Shown piece after piece: positions 9,113-17,750 of a stretch of 64,000 nucleotides of DNA. The position numbers were made by a program, and so were the translations under genes. How positions within the stretch are numbered: the stretch's first letter is position 1; each line of letters opens with the position of its first letter. Origin of the DNA: CAG-632 sp963626805 (GTDB lineage: Bacteria > Bacillota > Clostridia > Lachnospirales > Lachnospiraceae). The stretch lies in assembly GCA_963626805.1 (NCBI GenBank), contig CAVFXS010000019.1, forward strand, positions 1 through 64,000, given 5' to 3'. The notes under the pieces are model-generated. The model did no database searches. It was not told the DNA's origin and saw nothing but the letters and a program-made list of their open reading frames with translations.

Positions 9113-9388
9113 CTACAGCTTCAGGAATCTGCTTAATAATGGGTTTGCATAGAACAACAGCAATGCAATAACCAAACTGTAAAGACCGGTGGTCTCGGCA
9201 ACTGCCTGTCCTAACAGCATAGTTGACATAATGTCGCCTTTGGCGCCTGGATTCCGTCCAACTGCTGCTGCACCATGTCCAGCCGCAATACCCTGTCCAA
9301 TACCAGGACCGACACCGGCGATCATGGCAATCCCTGCACCGATGGCAGAGCATGCTAAAATTAAACCTTCATTCGTGATCTGATTCAT
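9113..9388 (-). CDS. atpE: F1Fo ATP synthase c subunit, sodium-type motif
   Basis: 91 aa hairpin of two transmembrane helices forming the rotor ring. The ATG at 9388 is preceded eight bases upstream by GGAGG; an in-frame TTG at 9403 is rejected because that ribosome binding site lies inside the extension. With this start, Gln32 (GIGQG), Val63, Glu65 and Thr66 (QAVAETTG) fall at the positions that coordinate Na+ in characterised sodium ATPases such as Ilyobacter (Gln32, Val63, Glu65, Ser66). Thr replaces Ser at 66. Na+ coupling is inference. Confidence 0.95.
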   Translation of the reverse strand: MNQITNEGLILACSAIGAGIAMIAGVGPGIGQGIAAGHGAAAVGRNPGAKGDIMSTMLLGQAVAETTGLYSLVIALLLFYANPLLSRFLKL

Positions 9389-9436
9389 TTTTAATTCCTC
9401 CAATTTCTTTTTTTTCTTACTATGAGGTATACTACA

Positions 9437-10147
9437 CTATCCCTCTATCTTATTGGTAATAAATACCATAGTCAGCATAGTAAATACATACGCCTGAATC
9501 GCTCCGGAGAACACATCCAGATATATATGCAGAGCTGCCGGAATACCTATCTTCACAAAAACCGGAAGCAGCGAATAATACAGTGTGGTCATAACGGTGC
9601 CTGCCAGAATGTTACCAAACAAACGAAGTGACAGAGATACCACGGATGATAACTCACCAATTACGTTGATTGGAAAGAACAGGAATACCGGTTCAAATAA
9701 ACTGGTAAATGCCCCCCATTTATTCCACTTAATATTGTTATACTGTATCATGATTACAGAAATCACGGCCAGACACAGCGTCGTTCCATAATCCGCTGTA
9801 GGCGGTCGCAGACCGATCAATCCGGAAAGATTGCACAGAAAGATCAGCAGGATGATTGTTCCAATATAGTTGACATAGCACTTCGTACCATACTTTCCCA
9901 TAGAACCATATACATATTTCTGTAATGTCTCCACGAGCAGCTCCACAATATTCTGGAAGCCTCTCGGGACCTCTTCTGCATGCATAATTTTATGTCTTGC
10001 GATCAGAGCAAATATAATGATGCCCAGAATAATAATCAATTCGCAGACATGCGTCGTTGTAATATATACTGTCTGGCCAAAAAAGTTATACGGAATCAAC
10101 TCATGAATAAAGAAATCCACAGTCTTCTCCGCTGCCAGAATCACCAT
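9437..10147 (-). CDS. atpB: F1Fo ATP synthase a subunit
   Basis: 236 aa, five to six transmembrane helices. The essential Arg lies in the conserved SLSLRLFGNILAG stretch near residue 172. The C-terminal helix carries the Gln-containing segment FSGAIQAYVFTMLTMVF. It forms the ion half-channels against the c ring. The ribosome binding site GGAAGGTGA precedes ATG. It follows the 133-aa subunit I-like gene. Confidence 0.96.
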   Translation of the reverse strand: MVILAAEKTVDFFIHELIPYNFFGQTVYITTTHVCELIIILGIIIFALIARHKIMHAEEVPRGFQNIVELLVETLQKYVYGSMGKYGTKCYVNYIGTIILLIFLCNLSGLIGLRPPTADYGTTLCLAVISVIMIQYNNIKWNKWGAFTSLFEPVFLFFPINVIGELSSVVSLSLRLFGNILAGTVMTTLYYSLLPVFVKIGIPAALHIYLDVFSGAIQAYVFTMLTMVFITNKIEG

Positions 10148-10151
10148 AGAT

Positions 10152-10553
10152 TCACCTTCCTTCCTTAAATATTTTCGAGGTAATCAGTTTATGAATGGTC
10201 GGTTGCAAAAAAGCTGATACCTTCAATCCGAATATCATGATCAGCATTGCAATCACATTTACCCGAGGTATATATGCCACCAGGCACACAAGTCCTGCTG
10301 CCAACACATATCGTATGATATTACAGGTCATACTGTATTTAACCGCCTTCGAAGGCTCCATATCCAGCGCTTTCTCCAGTGTCAGATACATATGGCAGGT
10401 AATAAACACCATACAAACATAGCCCACAAGAATACCCAGACTATAAGCCAGACGATCCTTTACAATAAACAGACCGATCAACTCTGCAAGGACTCCATAC
10501 AGCAATCCGCCAAACAGCAGATCTCTAACGGTCGGATCCAGTCTCTTCAGCAT
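10152..10553 (-). CDS. atpI: ATP synthase subunit I-like membrane protein
   Basis: 133 aa with four predicted transmembrane helices, positioned between the AtpZ-like gene and atpB where AtpI normally lies. AtpI assists c-ring assembly or Mg2+ supply in other Firmicutes. The sequence is weakly conserved, so identification rests on length, topology and position. Start chosen at the ATG with GGAG seven bases upstream; the gene overlaps the upstream gene by 29 bases. Confidence 0.75.
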   Translation of the reverse strand: MLKRLDPTVRDLLFGGLLYGVLAELIGLFIVKDRLAYSLGILVGYVCMVFITCHMYLTLEKALDMEPSKAVKYSMTCNIIRYVLAAGLVCLVAYIPRVNVIAMLIMIFGLKVSAFLQPTIHKLITSKIFKEGR

Positions 10554-10773
10554 TCTGATTCTCCTTTTTCTTAATGAACTGTTTGATCAAAGAATAAACC
10601 GCACGATAACCACCCGCCACTCCGAGTATCAAAAGCGGCAGAAACAGATGGGTTCCAAAGTGATTATCAATAAGATACCCAATCAGTCCACAAATAAAAA
10701 CAGATGATAACATGGTTATTCCGATCTGGGAAATCAATGCTATCATCTTGAAAATTTGATTATGTTCCCTCAT
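10525..10773 (-). CDS. AtpZ/AtpI-like small membrane protein
   Basis: 82 aa, two transmembrane helices joined by a short loop (IGYLIDNHFGTHLFLPLL), then a basic tail. This matches the AtpZ-type protein found first in many Firmicute atp operons. It is the first gene of the operon, preceded by AGGTGAG and a promoter at 10795-10823. Confidence 0.75.
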   Translation of the reverse strand: MREHNQIFKMIALISQIGITMLSSVFICGLIGYLIDNHFGTHLFLPLLILGVAGGYRAVYSLIKQFIKKKENQNAEETGSDR

Positions 10774-10794
10774 GGTTCTCTCACCTCGTAGTAA

Positions 10795-10823
10795 ATTATA
10801 CTAAATGTGGCGGTCAAAGTCTA
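10795..10823 (-). promoter_or_regulatory. Promoter of the atp operon
   Basis: Read leftward: TAGACT (10823-10818), 17-base spacer, TATAAT (10800-10795). The -10 is perfect and the -35 matches four of six. It lies about 20 bases before the first atp gene; the 213-bp gap after rpiB supports an independent promoter. Confidence 0.6.
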
Positions 10824-10986
10824 TAAAAAATACGTAAATTTTCCCAAAATCGCACAATAATCGCATGCGTTTTCAGTTCTTTTTACCAAAACATACAGAC
10901 TTTTCTTTAGCTTTCCCCATGAAGGTGCTTCTATTCACTTCTTACAACCATTTCCGGTCTTTCTCTATCCTGTTTCTCTATCCGGA

Positions 10987-11412
10987 TTATTCGATCATGG
11001 AGATACGACGAACGTGACGTTCTTCATTCGAAAACGGAGTATCCAGGAAGGTATCTACGATTTTCAGGGCAAGCCCCAGTCCGATCACCCTGGCACCCAT
11101 TGCCAGAATATTTGCATTATTATGCTCTCTGGTTGCCTGAGCACTGAAGCAATCATGACAAAGTGCTGCCCGGATACCCGGAACCTTGTTTGCAGAAATG
11201 GAAATACCGATACCGGTTCCGCAAATGATAATACCAAACTCACACTCTCCGCCGGCAACTGCCTCTGCTACCTTCTTACCGTAAATCGGATAATCGCAGG
11301 ACTCTTCACTGTAGCATCCGTAATCCTTATACGCAATCCCTCGCTCCTCCAGGTGCCTGATTACCTCCTGCTTCAATCCATATCCGCCATGGTCACTTCC
11401 TAATGCTATCAT
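10987..11412 (-). CDS. rpiB: Ribose-5-phosphate isomerase B
   Basis: 141 aa. RpiB interconverts ribose 5-phosphate and ribulose 5-phosphate in the pentose phosphate pathway. Family hallmarks are the N-terminal MIALGSDHGGYGLK, the catalytic-Cys region GIIICGTGIGISISANK and CHDCFSAQATREHNNANIL. It is 32 bases downstream of the threonylcarbamoyl-AMP synthase gene, an order common in Firmicutes. Transketolase, its pathway partner, is at 14918. Confidence 0.96.
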   Translation of the reverse strand: MIALGSDHGGYGLKQEVIRHLEERGIAYKDYGCYSEESCDYPIYGKKVAEAVAGGECEFGIIICGTGIGISISANKVPGIRAALCHDCFSAQATREHNNANILAMGARVIGLGLALKIVDTFLDTPFSNEERHVRRISMIE

Positions 11413-11444
11413 ATCTGACTCCTCTCATACTCCTTAATTATTGA

Positions 11445-12551
11445 TTATATCGTCGGTGCCTGAATCACACGATGTCCGGCTGCCTTGATCAGTCGGTTCA
11501 TGATCGCATCGCCCAGTCCGTCTCCTTCAAAGGATTCTGAATAAATGTAATCCACGCCTCTGGCATCAAACTCACGTAATGCACGATACAGGTTCGATGA
11601 AATCATCAGTTCATCCTCCCGGTCTCCGATCACGATCACCTCATCTGCCTCATATGCAGATGCATTTCTTCTGGTTGCCAGAACACCTACCTTGCAGCCC
11701 ACTGCCTGACGTTCCTTTACCATACGGTTAATGCAACGGATAATACCATTGGCAGAGCTTCCTTCTACAATGTACATAATGCCCTTTGGTGCATAATGTG
11801 TATACTTCATGCCCGGTGCCTTCGGCCGGATATTTAACGAAGTACTCTCAAGTCCCGGATCCACCTGAACCGTTCCCACAACCTCTTCCAGCATATCCTT
11901 GGTGATATAACCAGGTCTTAAAATCGTCGGAATCTCGGTTGTCATATCTATAATGGTTGACTCGATTCCATAATGGCATGCACCGCCATCCAGGATCATA
12001 TCAATCTTGCCATCCAGATCTTCCTTTACATGTGCCGCATCTGTCGGGCTTGGTCTGCCGGAAGTATTCGCACTTGGTGCTGCCAGCATGATTCCCGAAC
12101 GTCTTATCAGCTCATATGCAACATGATGGGACGGCATACGCACAGCAACTGTTTCCAGTCCTCCGGTCGTCGTGGAGGGAACCAGATCGGTCTTATTAAA
12201 GATCATGGTCATCGGACCCGGCCAGAACACATCCATCAGCTTATAAGCTGCATCCGGAATATCCTTTGCGATCTTCTTCAGATCCTCTTCATTTGCAATA
12301 TGAACGATCAGCGGATTATCCGACGGTCTGCCCTTCGCCTCATAAATCTTCCTTGCCGCATCCGGATTCAGTGCATCTCCTGCCAGTCCATATACGGTCT
12401 CTGTCGGAATCGCTACCAGCCCACCTTTTTTCAATATTTCTGTTGCAGCATCCAGCGCCGCATTGGGTTCATTGCCTGCAATATGACTGTCAACTTTTTC
12501 AATTATCGTATCCATGTCTTTCTTTCGCACTCCATCAAAAATATTATTCAC
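11445..12551 (-). CDS. L-threonylcarbamoyladenylate synthase (Sua5/YwlC type)
   Basis: Makes threonylcarbamoyl-AMP from Thr, bicarbonate and ATP for the t6A modification of ANN-decoding tRNAs. The YrdC domain (about residues 30-225) has KGGLVAIPTETVYGLAG and KGRPSDNPLIVHI. The C-terminal Sua5 domain (about 250-365) makes it the long Sua5 form rather than the short TsaC form. The start is uncertain: a GTG at 12551 lacks a clear ribosome binding site, and the ATG at 12515 has GGAG about 14 bases upstream. It is operonic with rpiB. Confidence 0.93.
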   Translation of the reverse strand: MNNIFDGVRKKDMDTIIEKVDSHIAGNEPNAALDAATEILKKGGLVAIPTETVYGLAGDALNPDAARKIYEAKGRPSDNPLIVHIANEEDLKKIAKDIPDAAYKLMDVFWPGPMTMIFNKTDLVPSTTTGGLETVAVRMPSHHVAYELIRRSGIMLAAPSANTSGRPSPTDAAHVKEDLDGKIDMILDGGACHYGIESTIIDMTTEIPTILRPGYITKDMLEEVVGTVQVDPGLESTSLNIRPKAPGMKYTHYAPKGIMYIVEGSSANGIIRCINRMVKERQAVGCKVGVLATRRNASAYEADEVIVIGDREDELMISSNLYRALREFDARGVDYIYSESFEGDGLGDAIMNRLIKAAGHRVIQAPTI

Positions 12552-12658
12552 CTATCGGAGCATTTCATCCTCAAACAATGTCGCTGATACGTGCATTAAA
12601 ATTATACCACAAGAATATACTATAACGACAGATTTTTTATAAAATTATTGAGGCAAAT

Positions 12659-13402
12659 ATGAAAAAATATCACCTGCCCGCACTTTTGACCGTATTTCTT
12701 CTGCTGTTACCGGCAATCTGCCTGCATTTCCCTCTGAAACAGGTTCTGCAGACATCCCGGGAAACAGCGGTCGTGGTCATAGATGTCGGTCACGGCGGTT
12801 TTGACCCCGGTAAGATCTCTGTTGACGGCACACCGGAAAAGGATATTAACCTTGCAATCGCCCTTCGACTTCAGGAATATCTGACTGCCGCAGACTGTCA
12901 GGTCTATCTGACCCGTGAAACCGATTGCAGCCTGTCCGATTCTGATGCCTCCAATAAAAAACAGTCTGATATGAAAAACCGGGCAGCCTTTATAGAACAA
13001 CTCCAACCGGACCTTATGATCAGTATTCATCAGAACAGCTTCCCTTCTCAGACGGAATATGGTGCTCAGACATTTTATTATCATACCTCTGACAGCAGCA
13101 ATCAGCTGGCCGGTACGATTCAGACCTCTCTGATTGAAACTGTTAACCCTGAGAATCATCGGCAGGAGAAGTCCAATGATTCTTACTATATGTTAAAAAA
13201 TGTCAGCTGTCCCGCCGCGATCGTGGAATGTGGCTTCCTATCCAATCCAACGGAGGCGGCTCTGTTAAATACGGAATCCTATCAGGATCTGATCGCCTAT
13301 GCGATCGCCCGCGGAGTACGAATCTTTTTAAACACGGCAGACACCAATGGGACGGTGTCCGCCGGTCATCGCCAATCTGTATGCATGACCTGTTGCTCTT
13401 AA
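12659..13402 (+). CDS. cwlD: CwlD-type N-acetylmuramoyl-L-alanine amidase
   Basis: 247 aa zinc amidase. A signal-anchor segment occupies residues 5-23. The amidase_3 metal and catalytic residues are visible: His45 (DVGHGG), Glu60 (TPEKDIN), His124 (SIHQNS) and Glu190 (IVECGFLSN). CwlD removes the peptide from muramic acid in the spore cortex, the step before muramic-delta-lactam formation by PdaA. A PdaA-like gene is present at 41970. The assignment to CwlD rather than another amidase_3 rests on length and single-domain build. Confidence 0.85.
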   Translation: MKKYHLPALLTVFLLLLPAICLHFPLKQVLQTSRETAVVVIDVGHGGFDPGKISVDGTPEKDINLAIALRLQEYLTAADCQVYLTRETDCSLSDSDASNKKQSDMKNRAAFIEQLQPDLMISIHQNSFPSQTEYGAQTFYYHTSDSSNQLAGTIQTSLIETVNPENHRQEKSNDSYYMLKNVSCPAAIVECGFLSNPTEAALLNTESYQDLIAYAIARGVRIFLNTADTNGTVSAGHRQSVCMTCCS

Positions 13403-13996
13403 CATAATTTATGTGTGATATTACGATTTATGCAGGCTTTTCTTCCATGATATATATCAGGATACATATCAGATTGTCTCTGCTGCTATTTAACTGTGTC
13501 TATTGATATTTTACCGGTCTGTCACCCCCCTGTCTGCAACCAGCGCCCGGATCCTTATACCGGCATGTATGAAGATCCCGACGGGACAAGCAGATCCCCG
13601 GCTCACCGTCCTGTGTAAAGATGCAAAGACCTTTTACCTGTTTCAAAATGCTGCGAGACATCGTTTCAGGTTCCTCCCCTTTTCCATTACAACCGGACGT
13701 CCTGCCGAATGGCATTACTTATCCTTTCTTATGGTGTTTATAATTTGAAATCTGAGATAATACGAATAAGAAAAAAAGAAATCTATACAGAAAACAGATT
13801 CTTAGATTGATTATCTCTAAAGAAGATTATAAATTATTTTTTGACACAGTTCAAGGAAATTTTTATATTTTTTTATAATTTTTACATATTTGCCGTATAA
13901 ATCCTCTTTACTTATGAGCATTTTGTGTTAAACTAATAATACACCTATGGACAAAAGCATTGTGGAACCATATATAACGAAAAGGAGATGATTCCT
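13403..13996. other. Non-coding region between cwlD and mecA, about 590 bp
   Basis: No gene is supported. The segment 13505-13735 is distinctly richer in G and C than its flanks and contains a 12-base imperfect hairpin (about 13551-13580, GGATCCTTATAC against GTATGAAGATCC) and a GGGAC/GTCC pairing at about 13584-13615. Overlapping short reading frames on both strands there have no ribosome binding sites or recognisable motifs. The remaining part is AT-rich and carries the mecA promoter. It may be a decayed repeat or a structured RNA. Confidence 0.4.
13841..13869 (+). promoter_or_regulatory. Promoter of mecA
   Basis: TTGACA (13841-13846), 17-base spacer, TATATT (13864-13869). It leaves a leader of roughly 120 bases before the mecA start at 13997. 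Confidence 0.65.
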
Positions 13997-14791
13997 ATGA
14001 AAATAGAAAAATTAAATGAGAATCAAATTCGTTGTACTTTAAGCAAGGCAGATTTGGAAGATCACCATATTCGTCTGACCGAGCTGGCATATGGCACAGA
14101 CCGGGCAAAGGCTCTGTTCCGTGACATGATGCAAAAGGCTTCTGACGATGTTGGTTTTGAAGTTGGCGATATTCCGTTAATGATAGAAGCAATTCCCGTA
14201 AATCCGGATTGCCTGATTTTAATTGTAACCAAGGTTGAAGATCCGGAAGAACTGGATACCCGTTTTTCCAAATTTACAAAACCTGCTCCGGATGATGATT
14301 ATGATGACAGAGAAGACGATGACTTTTATGACGGCACAAATGATGATTCGGATTCAGAGACCATCTTTGATGTCTTAGACAATATAGTAGAGAACCTTGA
14401 GGCTGTAAGAAAAGGTGCTGCCGACATCAGATCTGCCACTCCTGCTGCTTCCACAGATTCATCCGAATCTGCGGAGGATTCACGGAAGTCAAATCATGAT
14501 GTATATCGTATATTTGTATTTCCTACATTGGACAGTATCACCATGGCGGCCGGTCAGCTGAACGGTTTCTATAACGGAGAGAACTCCTTATTTAAGAATC
14601 CTTCCGACTCCAGATACTATCTGATTCTGAATCGTTCGGAACATACATCTGATGAGTTTAACATGGTATGTAATACCCTCTGTGAATTCGGCAGTAAGAT
14701 AAAGACTTCCTGTGCGATGCCTTATCACATGTCAGAGCATTTTCAATTAATCATTCAGGCGAATGCTTTACAGACATTAGGTGTATTATAA
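13997..14791 (+). CDS. mecA: MecA-type adaptor protein
   Basis: 264 aa. MecA proteins bind ClpC and deliver substrates to ClpCP protease. The N-terminal domain begins MKIEKLNENQIRCTLS, typical of the family. An acidic Asp/Glu/Ser-rich linker spans about residues 90-155 and a C-terminal domain about 165-264 resembles the ClpC-binding region. The ATG at 13997 is chosen because AAAGGAG lies nine bases before it; the ATG at 13988 touches that site. A terminator follows at 14818. Its substrates here are unknown. Confidence 0.9.
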   Translation: MKIEKLNENQIRCTLSKADLEDHHIRLTELAYGTDRAKALFRDMMQKASDDVGFEVGDIPLMIEAIPVNPDCLILIVTKVEDPEELDTRFSKFTKPAPDDDYDDREDDDFYDGTNDDSDSETIFDVLDNIVENLEAVRKGAADIRSATPAASTDSSESAEDSRKSNHDVYRIFVFPTLDSITMAAGQLNGFYNGENSLFKNPSDSRYYLILNRSEHTSDEFNMVCNTLCEFGSKIKTSCAMPYHMSEHFQLIIQANALQTLGVL

Positions 14792-14817
14792 TCATCTGCT
14801 GATGATTTTATAAAAGA

Positions 14818-14862
14818 CAGAAGCCGTTCAGTATGAGCTTTCATCTGAACGGCTTCTGTTTT
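14818..14862 (+). terminator. Rho-independent terminator after mecA
   Basis: CAGAAGCCGTTCAG (14818-14831) pairs with CTGAACGGCTTCTG (14845-14858), followed by TTTT. It separates convergent mecA and tkt and could act in both directions. Confidence 0.85.
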
Positions 14863-14917
14863 GATTTTATTTCTTATTTTCTGTTGGCTTTTCTCTCTGT
14901 CTTCGGGCAAACAGTCT

Positions 14918-16903
14918 TTACTGTAATGTCTTCTTAACAGCAGCTACAACTGCCTCTGTTGTGATTCCGAAATGCTCAAACAACAGATTACCCGGTGCGG
15001 AAGCACCAAAGCTCTTCATGGATACGATTTCTCCGTCAAGCCCAGTATATTTATCCCATCCGAATCCGGATAATGCTTCTACCGCAACACGTGCCCGGAC
15101 CTTCTTAGGCAAGATCTCTTCCTTGTATTCCTGTGTCTGCTGTTCAAATACATCCATAGATGGCATGCTGACTACCCGGACATCTACACCTTCTTCTGCC
15201 AGAAGCTTCTTTGCCTCGATACCAAGCTGAACTTCGGAACCGCTCGCAACTATGATTGCATCCGGTGTTTCTTTTGTCTCTCTTGCTACTACATAGCCAC
15301 CCTTTAAGGCCTCTTTGCTGGAACCCTCTAACTGTGGAAGATTCTGTCTGGATAATACCAGTGCTGTCGGTGTCTTCTCTGAGGTTGCTGCATAATACCA
15401 GGCTGCTGCTGTCTCGGTAGCATCTGCCGGACGATATACGGTAAAGTTCGGCATTGCACGGAACATTGCCAGCTGCTCGATCGGTTCATGGGTCGGTCCG
15501 TCTTCACCGACACCGATACTGTCATGGGTCAGTACATAAGTAAGCGGTACTCCCATTAATGCAGACAGACGTGCCATTGGCTTCACATAATCACTGAATA
15601 CAAAGAATGTGGATACAAACGGACGTAATCCGCCATGGAGTGCAATACCGTTTCCAATTGCTGCCATTGCCAGCTCGCGGATACCGAAATGAATGTTATT
15701 TCCGGTCGGATTTTCCTTTGAATAATCTCCCATATCTGCCATATAGGTCTTTGTAGACGGCGCCAGATCTGCTGCTCCGCCAAACATATTCGGAAGCTCC
15801 TGCTTCATAATATTGATCAGCTTACCGGACAGACTTCTGGTTGCCTCTGCCTTCTCCGGAACCTTCCAAAATTTCTCATTGTCCATAAGCTTTTCAGCCT
15901 GCTTCTTATCATGATAGGTATCCCAGAGTTTCTTCATCTCCGGATACTTCTGTGCATACTCCGCAAACATTGCGTTCCATGCATCTTCTTCTTTTGCGTT
16001 TTCTTCTGCAATCGCCTTGCAGTTGTCATATACATCCTGTGGAATTACGAAGCTCTCTTCGATATCCCAGCCCAGATTCTTACGAAGTGCTGCTACATTC
16101 TCTACACCCAATGGCTCTCCATGTGCAGCTGCCTTGCCTTCCTTTGCCGGACAGCCAAAGCCGATCTTCGTCTTTACTTCGATCATGGTCGGTCTGGTGG
16201 TATCTGCCTTTGCTTCTTCAATTGCCTTGCTGATCTCTTCCAGATCATTTCCATCCTTTACCAACAAAGTCTGGAATCCGAATGCCCGGAACCGCTCCTG
16301 TACATTCTCGCGGAATGCAATATTGGTATCTCCTTCAATCGAAATGTTGTTGGAATCATATAATACGATCAGTTTGTCAAGACCCAGGGAACCTGCCAGT
16401 GAGAACGCCTCGTAGGAGATTCCTTCCATCATACAGCCGTCACCACCGAGCACGAATGTATAGTGATCAACGACCGGGTATCCTTCTTTATTAAATATAG
16501 CAGCCAGATGGTTCTCTGCCATCGCCATACCAACTGCCATTGCCATACCGGCCCCCAGCGGTCCGGTTGTCGCTTCTACTCCAATCGTATGACCATACTC
16601 CGGATGTCCCGGCGTCTTAGAACCCAGCTGTCTGAAGCTCTTCATATCATCTATTGTCAGTCCATATCCAAATAAATGAAGAAGCGAATATAATAATGCG
16701 GATCCGTGTCCACCGGACAGAATAAAGCGATCTCTGTTCTCCCAATTGGGATCTGCAGGATTATGCTTCATATGCTTTGCCCATAACTCGTATGCCATCG
16801 CAGCTGATCCTAACGGAAGTCCCGGATGTCCGGAATTCGCTTTTTGAATCGCATCTGCTGACAGAACCCGAATCGCATTTACAGATTTCATATCAATATT
16901 CAT
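14918..16903 (-). CDS. tkt: Transketolase
   Basis: 661 aa thiamine-diphosphate enzyme of the non-oxidative pentose phosphate pathway. N-terminal signatures are ANSGHPGLPLGSAAMAYELW and the ThDP/metal motif GDGCMMEG near residue 155. The pyrimidine-binding domain has THDSIGVGEDGPTHEPIEQL near 470. The C-terminal transketolase domain is complete. The ribosome binding site AGGAGG lies before ATG. The gene is monocistronic with its own promoter. Confidence 0.97.
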   Translation of the reverse strand: MNIDMKSVNAIRVLSADAIQKANSGHPGLPLGSAAMAYELWAKHMKHNPADPNWENRDRFILSGGHGSALLYSLLHLFGYGLTIDDMKSFRQLGSKTPGHPEYGHTIGVEATTGPLGAGMAMAVGMAMAENHLAAIFNKEGYPVVDHYTFVLGGDGCMMEGISYEAFSLAGSLGLDKLIVLYDSNNISIEGDTNIAFRENVQERFRAFGFQTLLVKDGNDLEEISKAIEEAKADTTRPTMIEVKTKIGFGCPAKEGKAAAHGEPLGVENVAALRKNLGWDIEESFVIPQDVYDNCKAIAEENAKEEDAWNAMFAEYAQKYPEMKKLWDTYHDKKQAEKLMDNEKFWKVPEKAEATRSLSGKLINIMKQELPNMFGGAADLAPSTKTYMADMGDYSKENPTGNNIHFGIRELAMAAIGNGIALHGGLRPFVSTFFVFSDYVKPMARLSALMGVPLTYVLTHDSIGVGEDGPTHEPIEQLAMFRAMPNFTVYRPADATETAAAWYYAATSEKTPTALVLSRQNLPQLEGSSKEALKGGYVVARETKETPDAIIVASGSEVQLGIEAKKLLAEEGVDVRVVSMPSMDVFEQQTQEYKEEILPKKVRARVAVEALSGFGWDKYTGLDGEIVSMKSFGASAPGNLLFEHFGITTEAVVAAVKKTLQ

Positions 16904-16948
16904 TGCAAGGTATCCTCCTTTGTCTTATACAAACCATACCAATTTGAT

Positions 16949-16977
16949 ATTCTAGCATCATTTGCTGCAGATAGCAA
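16949..16977 (-). promoter_or_regulatory. Promoter of tkt
   Basis: Read leftward: TTGCTA (16977-16972), 17-base spacer, TAGAAT (16954-16949). It is about 45 bases upstream of the start. Confidence 0.55.
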
Positions 16978-16990
16978 GTAGCTGCTGTAG

Positions 16991-17037
16991 AAAAGAAGAA
17001 CAGAGCCACGGAACGCTCGCCGTATGCTCTGTTCTTC
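16991..17037 (-). terminator. Terminator downstream of the small membrane protein gene
   Basis: Read leftward: GAAGAACAGAGC (17037-17026) pairs with GCTCTGTTCTTC (17006-16995), followed by TTTT. It ends the transcript coming from 17073-17318. Confidence 0.8.
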
Positions 17038-17072
17038 CAATTCTTTTCTCAGCTGTTAAATCAAACTGTACA

Positions 17073-17318
17073 TTAAATGACCTTAAAATAACTCAGGGCT
17101 GCCACCACTGCTACAACCACAAAGAGGATGATCAACAGGATCATCAGAACATTTCCCACCTTAGACTCTGTTTTGGATTTATCTATCTGCTCGTAATTAT
17201 ATGCAGTATTATAAGTGCTGGAGACTGCTCCGCCTTTCAATACGGACGTCATGCCTTTCTTCCCCGAAGCACCCGTTTTTCCCTGATTCAGCCCTTCGTT
17301 GTTCTGTTCCTCTCCCAT
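17073..17318 (-). CDS. Small C-tail-anchored membrane protein, unknown function
   Basis: 81 aa. Residues 1-55 are polar and Gly/Asn/Ser-rich; residues about 56-80 form one transmembrane helix (VLMILLIILFVVVAVVAALS). The ATG at 17318 is chosen because GAGG is eight bases upstream; a longer reading frame to 17384 has no ribosome binding site. No family recognised. It follows the DUF1858 gene. Confidence 0.7.
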   Translation of the reverse strand: MGEEQNNEGLNQGKTGASGKKGMTSVLKGGAVSSTYNTAYNYEQIDKSKTESKVGNVLMILLIILFVVVAVVAALSYFKVI

Positions 17319-17411
17319 ATTGTAATCCTCACTTTCCTGCCTGATCCAATCCCAATCATACCGTTCATCCAGTACCAGAATCATACCATAAACAGGACAA
17401 AATCACAAGAT

Positions 17412-17624
17412 TTATGCTTCCTTTTTAGCCAGATATTCGTTAATTTCTGTAATAACTTCATCTACATTCATGCCATGAACCATGCATGCTTCCTCCAAAG
17501 GTTCACCCTGAGATGCAGGGCATCCGATGCAGTGCATACCTGCCGCCATCAGAATTGCGGCATTACCCGGATCAATTGCTAAAATATCTGCGATAATCAT
17601 ATCCTTTGTTACTACCTGTGCCAT
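17412..17624 (-). CDS. DUF1858 / hybrid-cluster-associated redox disulfide domain protein
   Basis: 70 aa, a complete single domain of the DUF1858 (TIGR03980-like) family. Residues 1-28 have the usual pattern VTKDMIIADILAIDPGNAAIL, broken here as VTKDMIIADIL and DPGNAAIL. A CIGCPAS motif near residue 32 supplies two closely spaced cysteines. Proteins of this family are associated with hybrid cluster proteins and redox chemistry in anaerobes; no such partner is adjacent. AGGAGG precedes ATG. Confidence 0.88.
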   Translation of the reverse strand: MAQVVTKDMIIADILAIDPGNAAILMAAGMHCIGCPASQGEPLEEACMVHGMNVDEVITEINEYLAKKEA

Positions 17625-17750
17625 TATAAGTCCTCCTTTAGACGCTGTGATCTGCGTAGTTTCATAATAAATCTCTGTCTGTGCCTTTCATATTTCGACA
17701 CATATTCATAATATAATACACGACTGCAAAGAACGCAAGCGTTTTCACCT

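Noticed and set aside
9389..9403. TTG start for atpE five codons upstream
   Set aside because: The ribosome binding site GGAGG lies within that extension; the ATG at 9388 also gives family-consistent numbering.
11973..12587. 204-codon plus-strand frame
   Set aside because: Antisense to the complete Sua5-type gene; Cys- and His-rich composition typical of a shadow frame.
13500..13748. Overlapping short frames on both strands in the GC-rich island
   Set aside because: Antiparallel frames of similar length with no start signals; more likely a by-product of composition.
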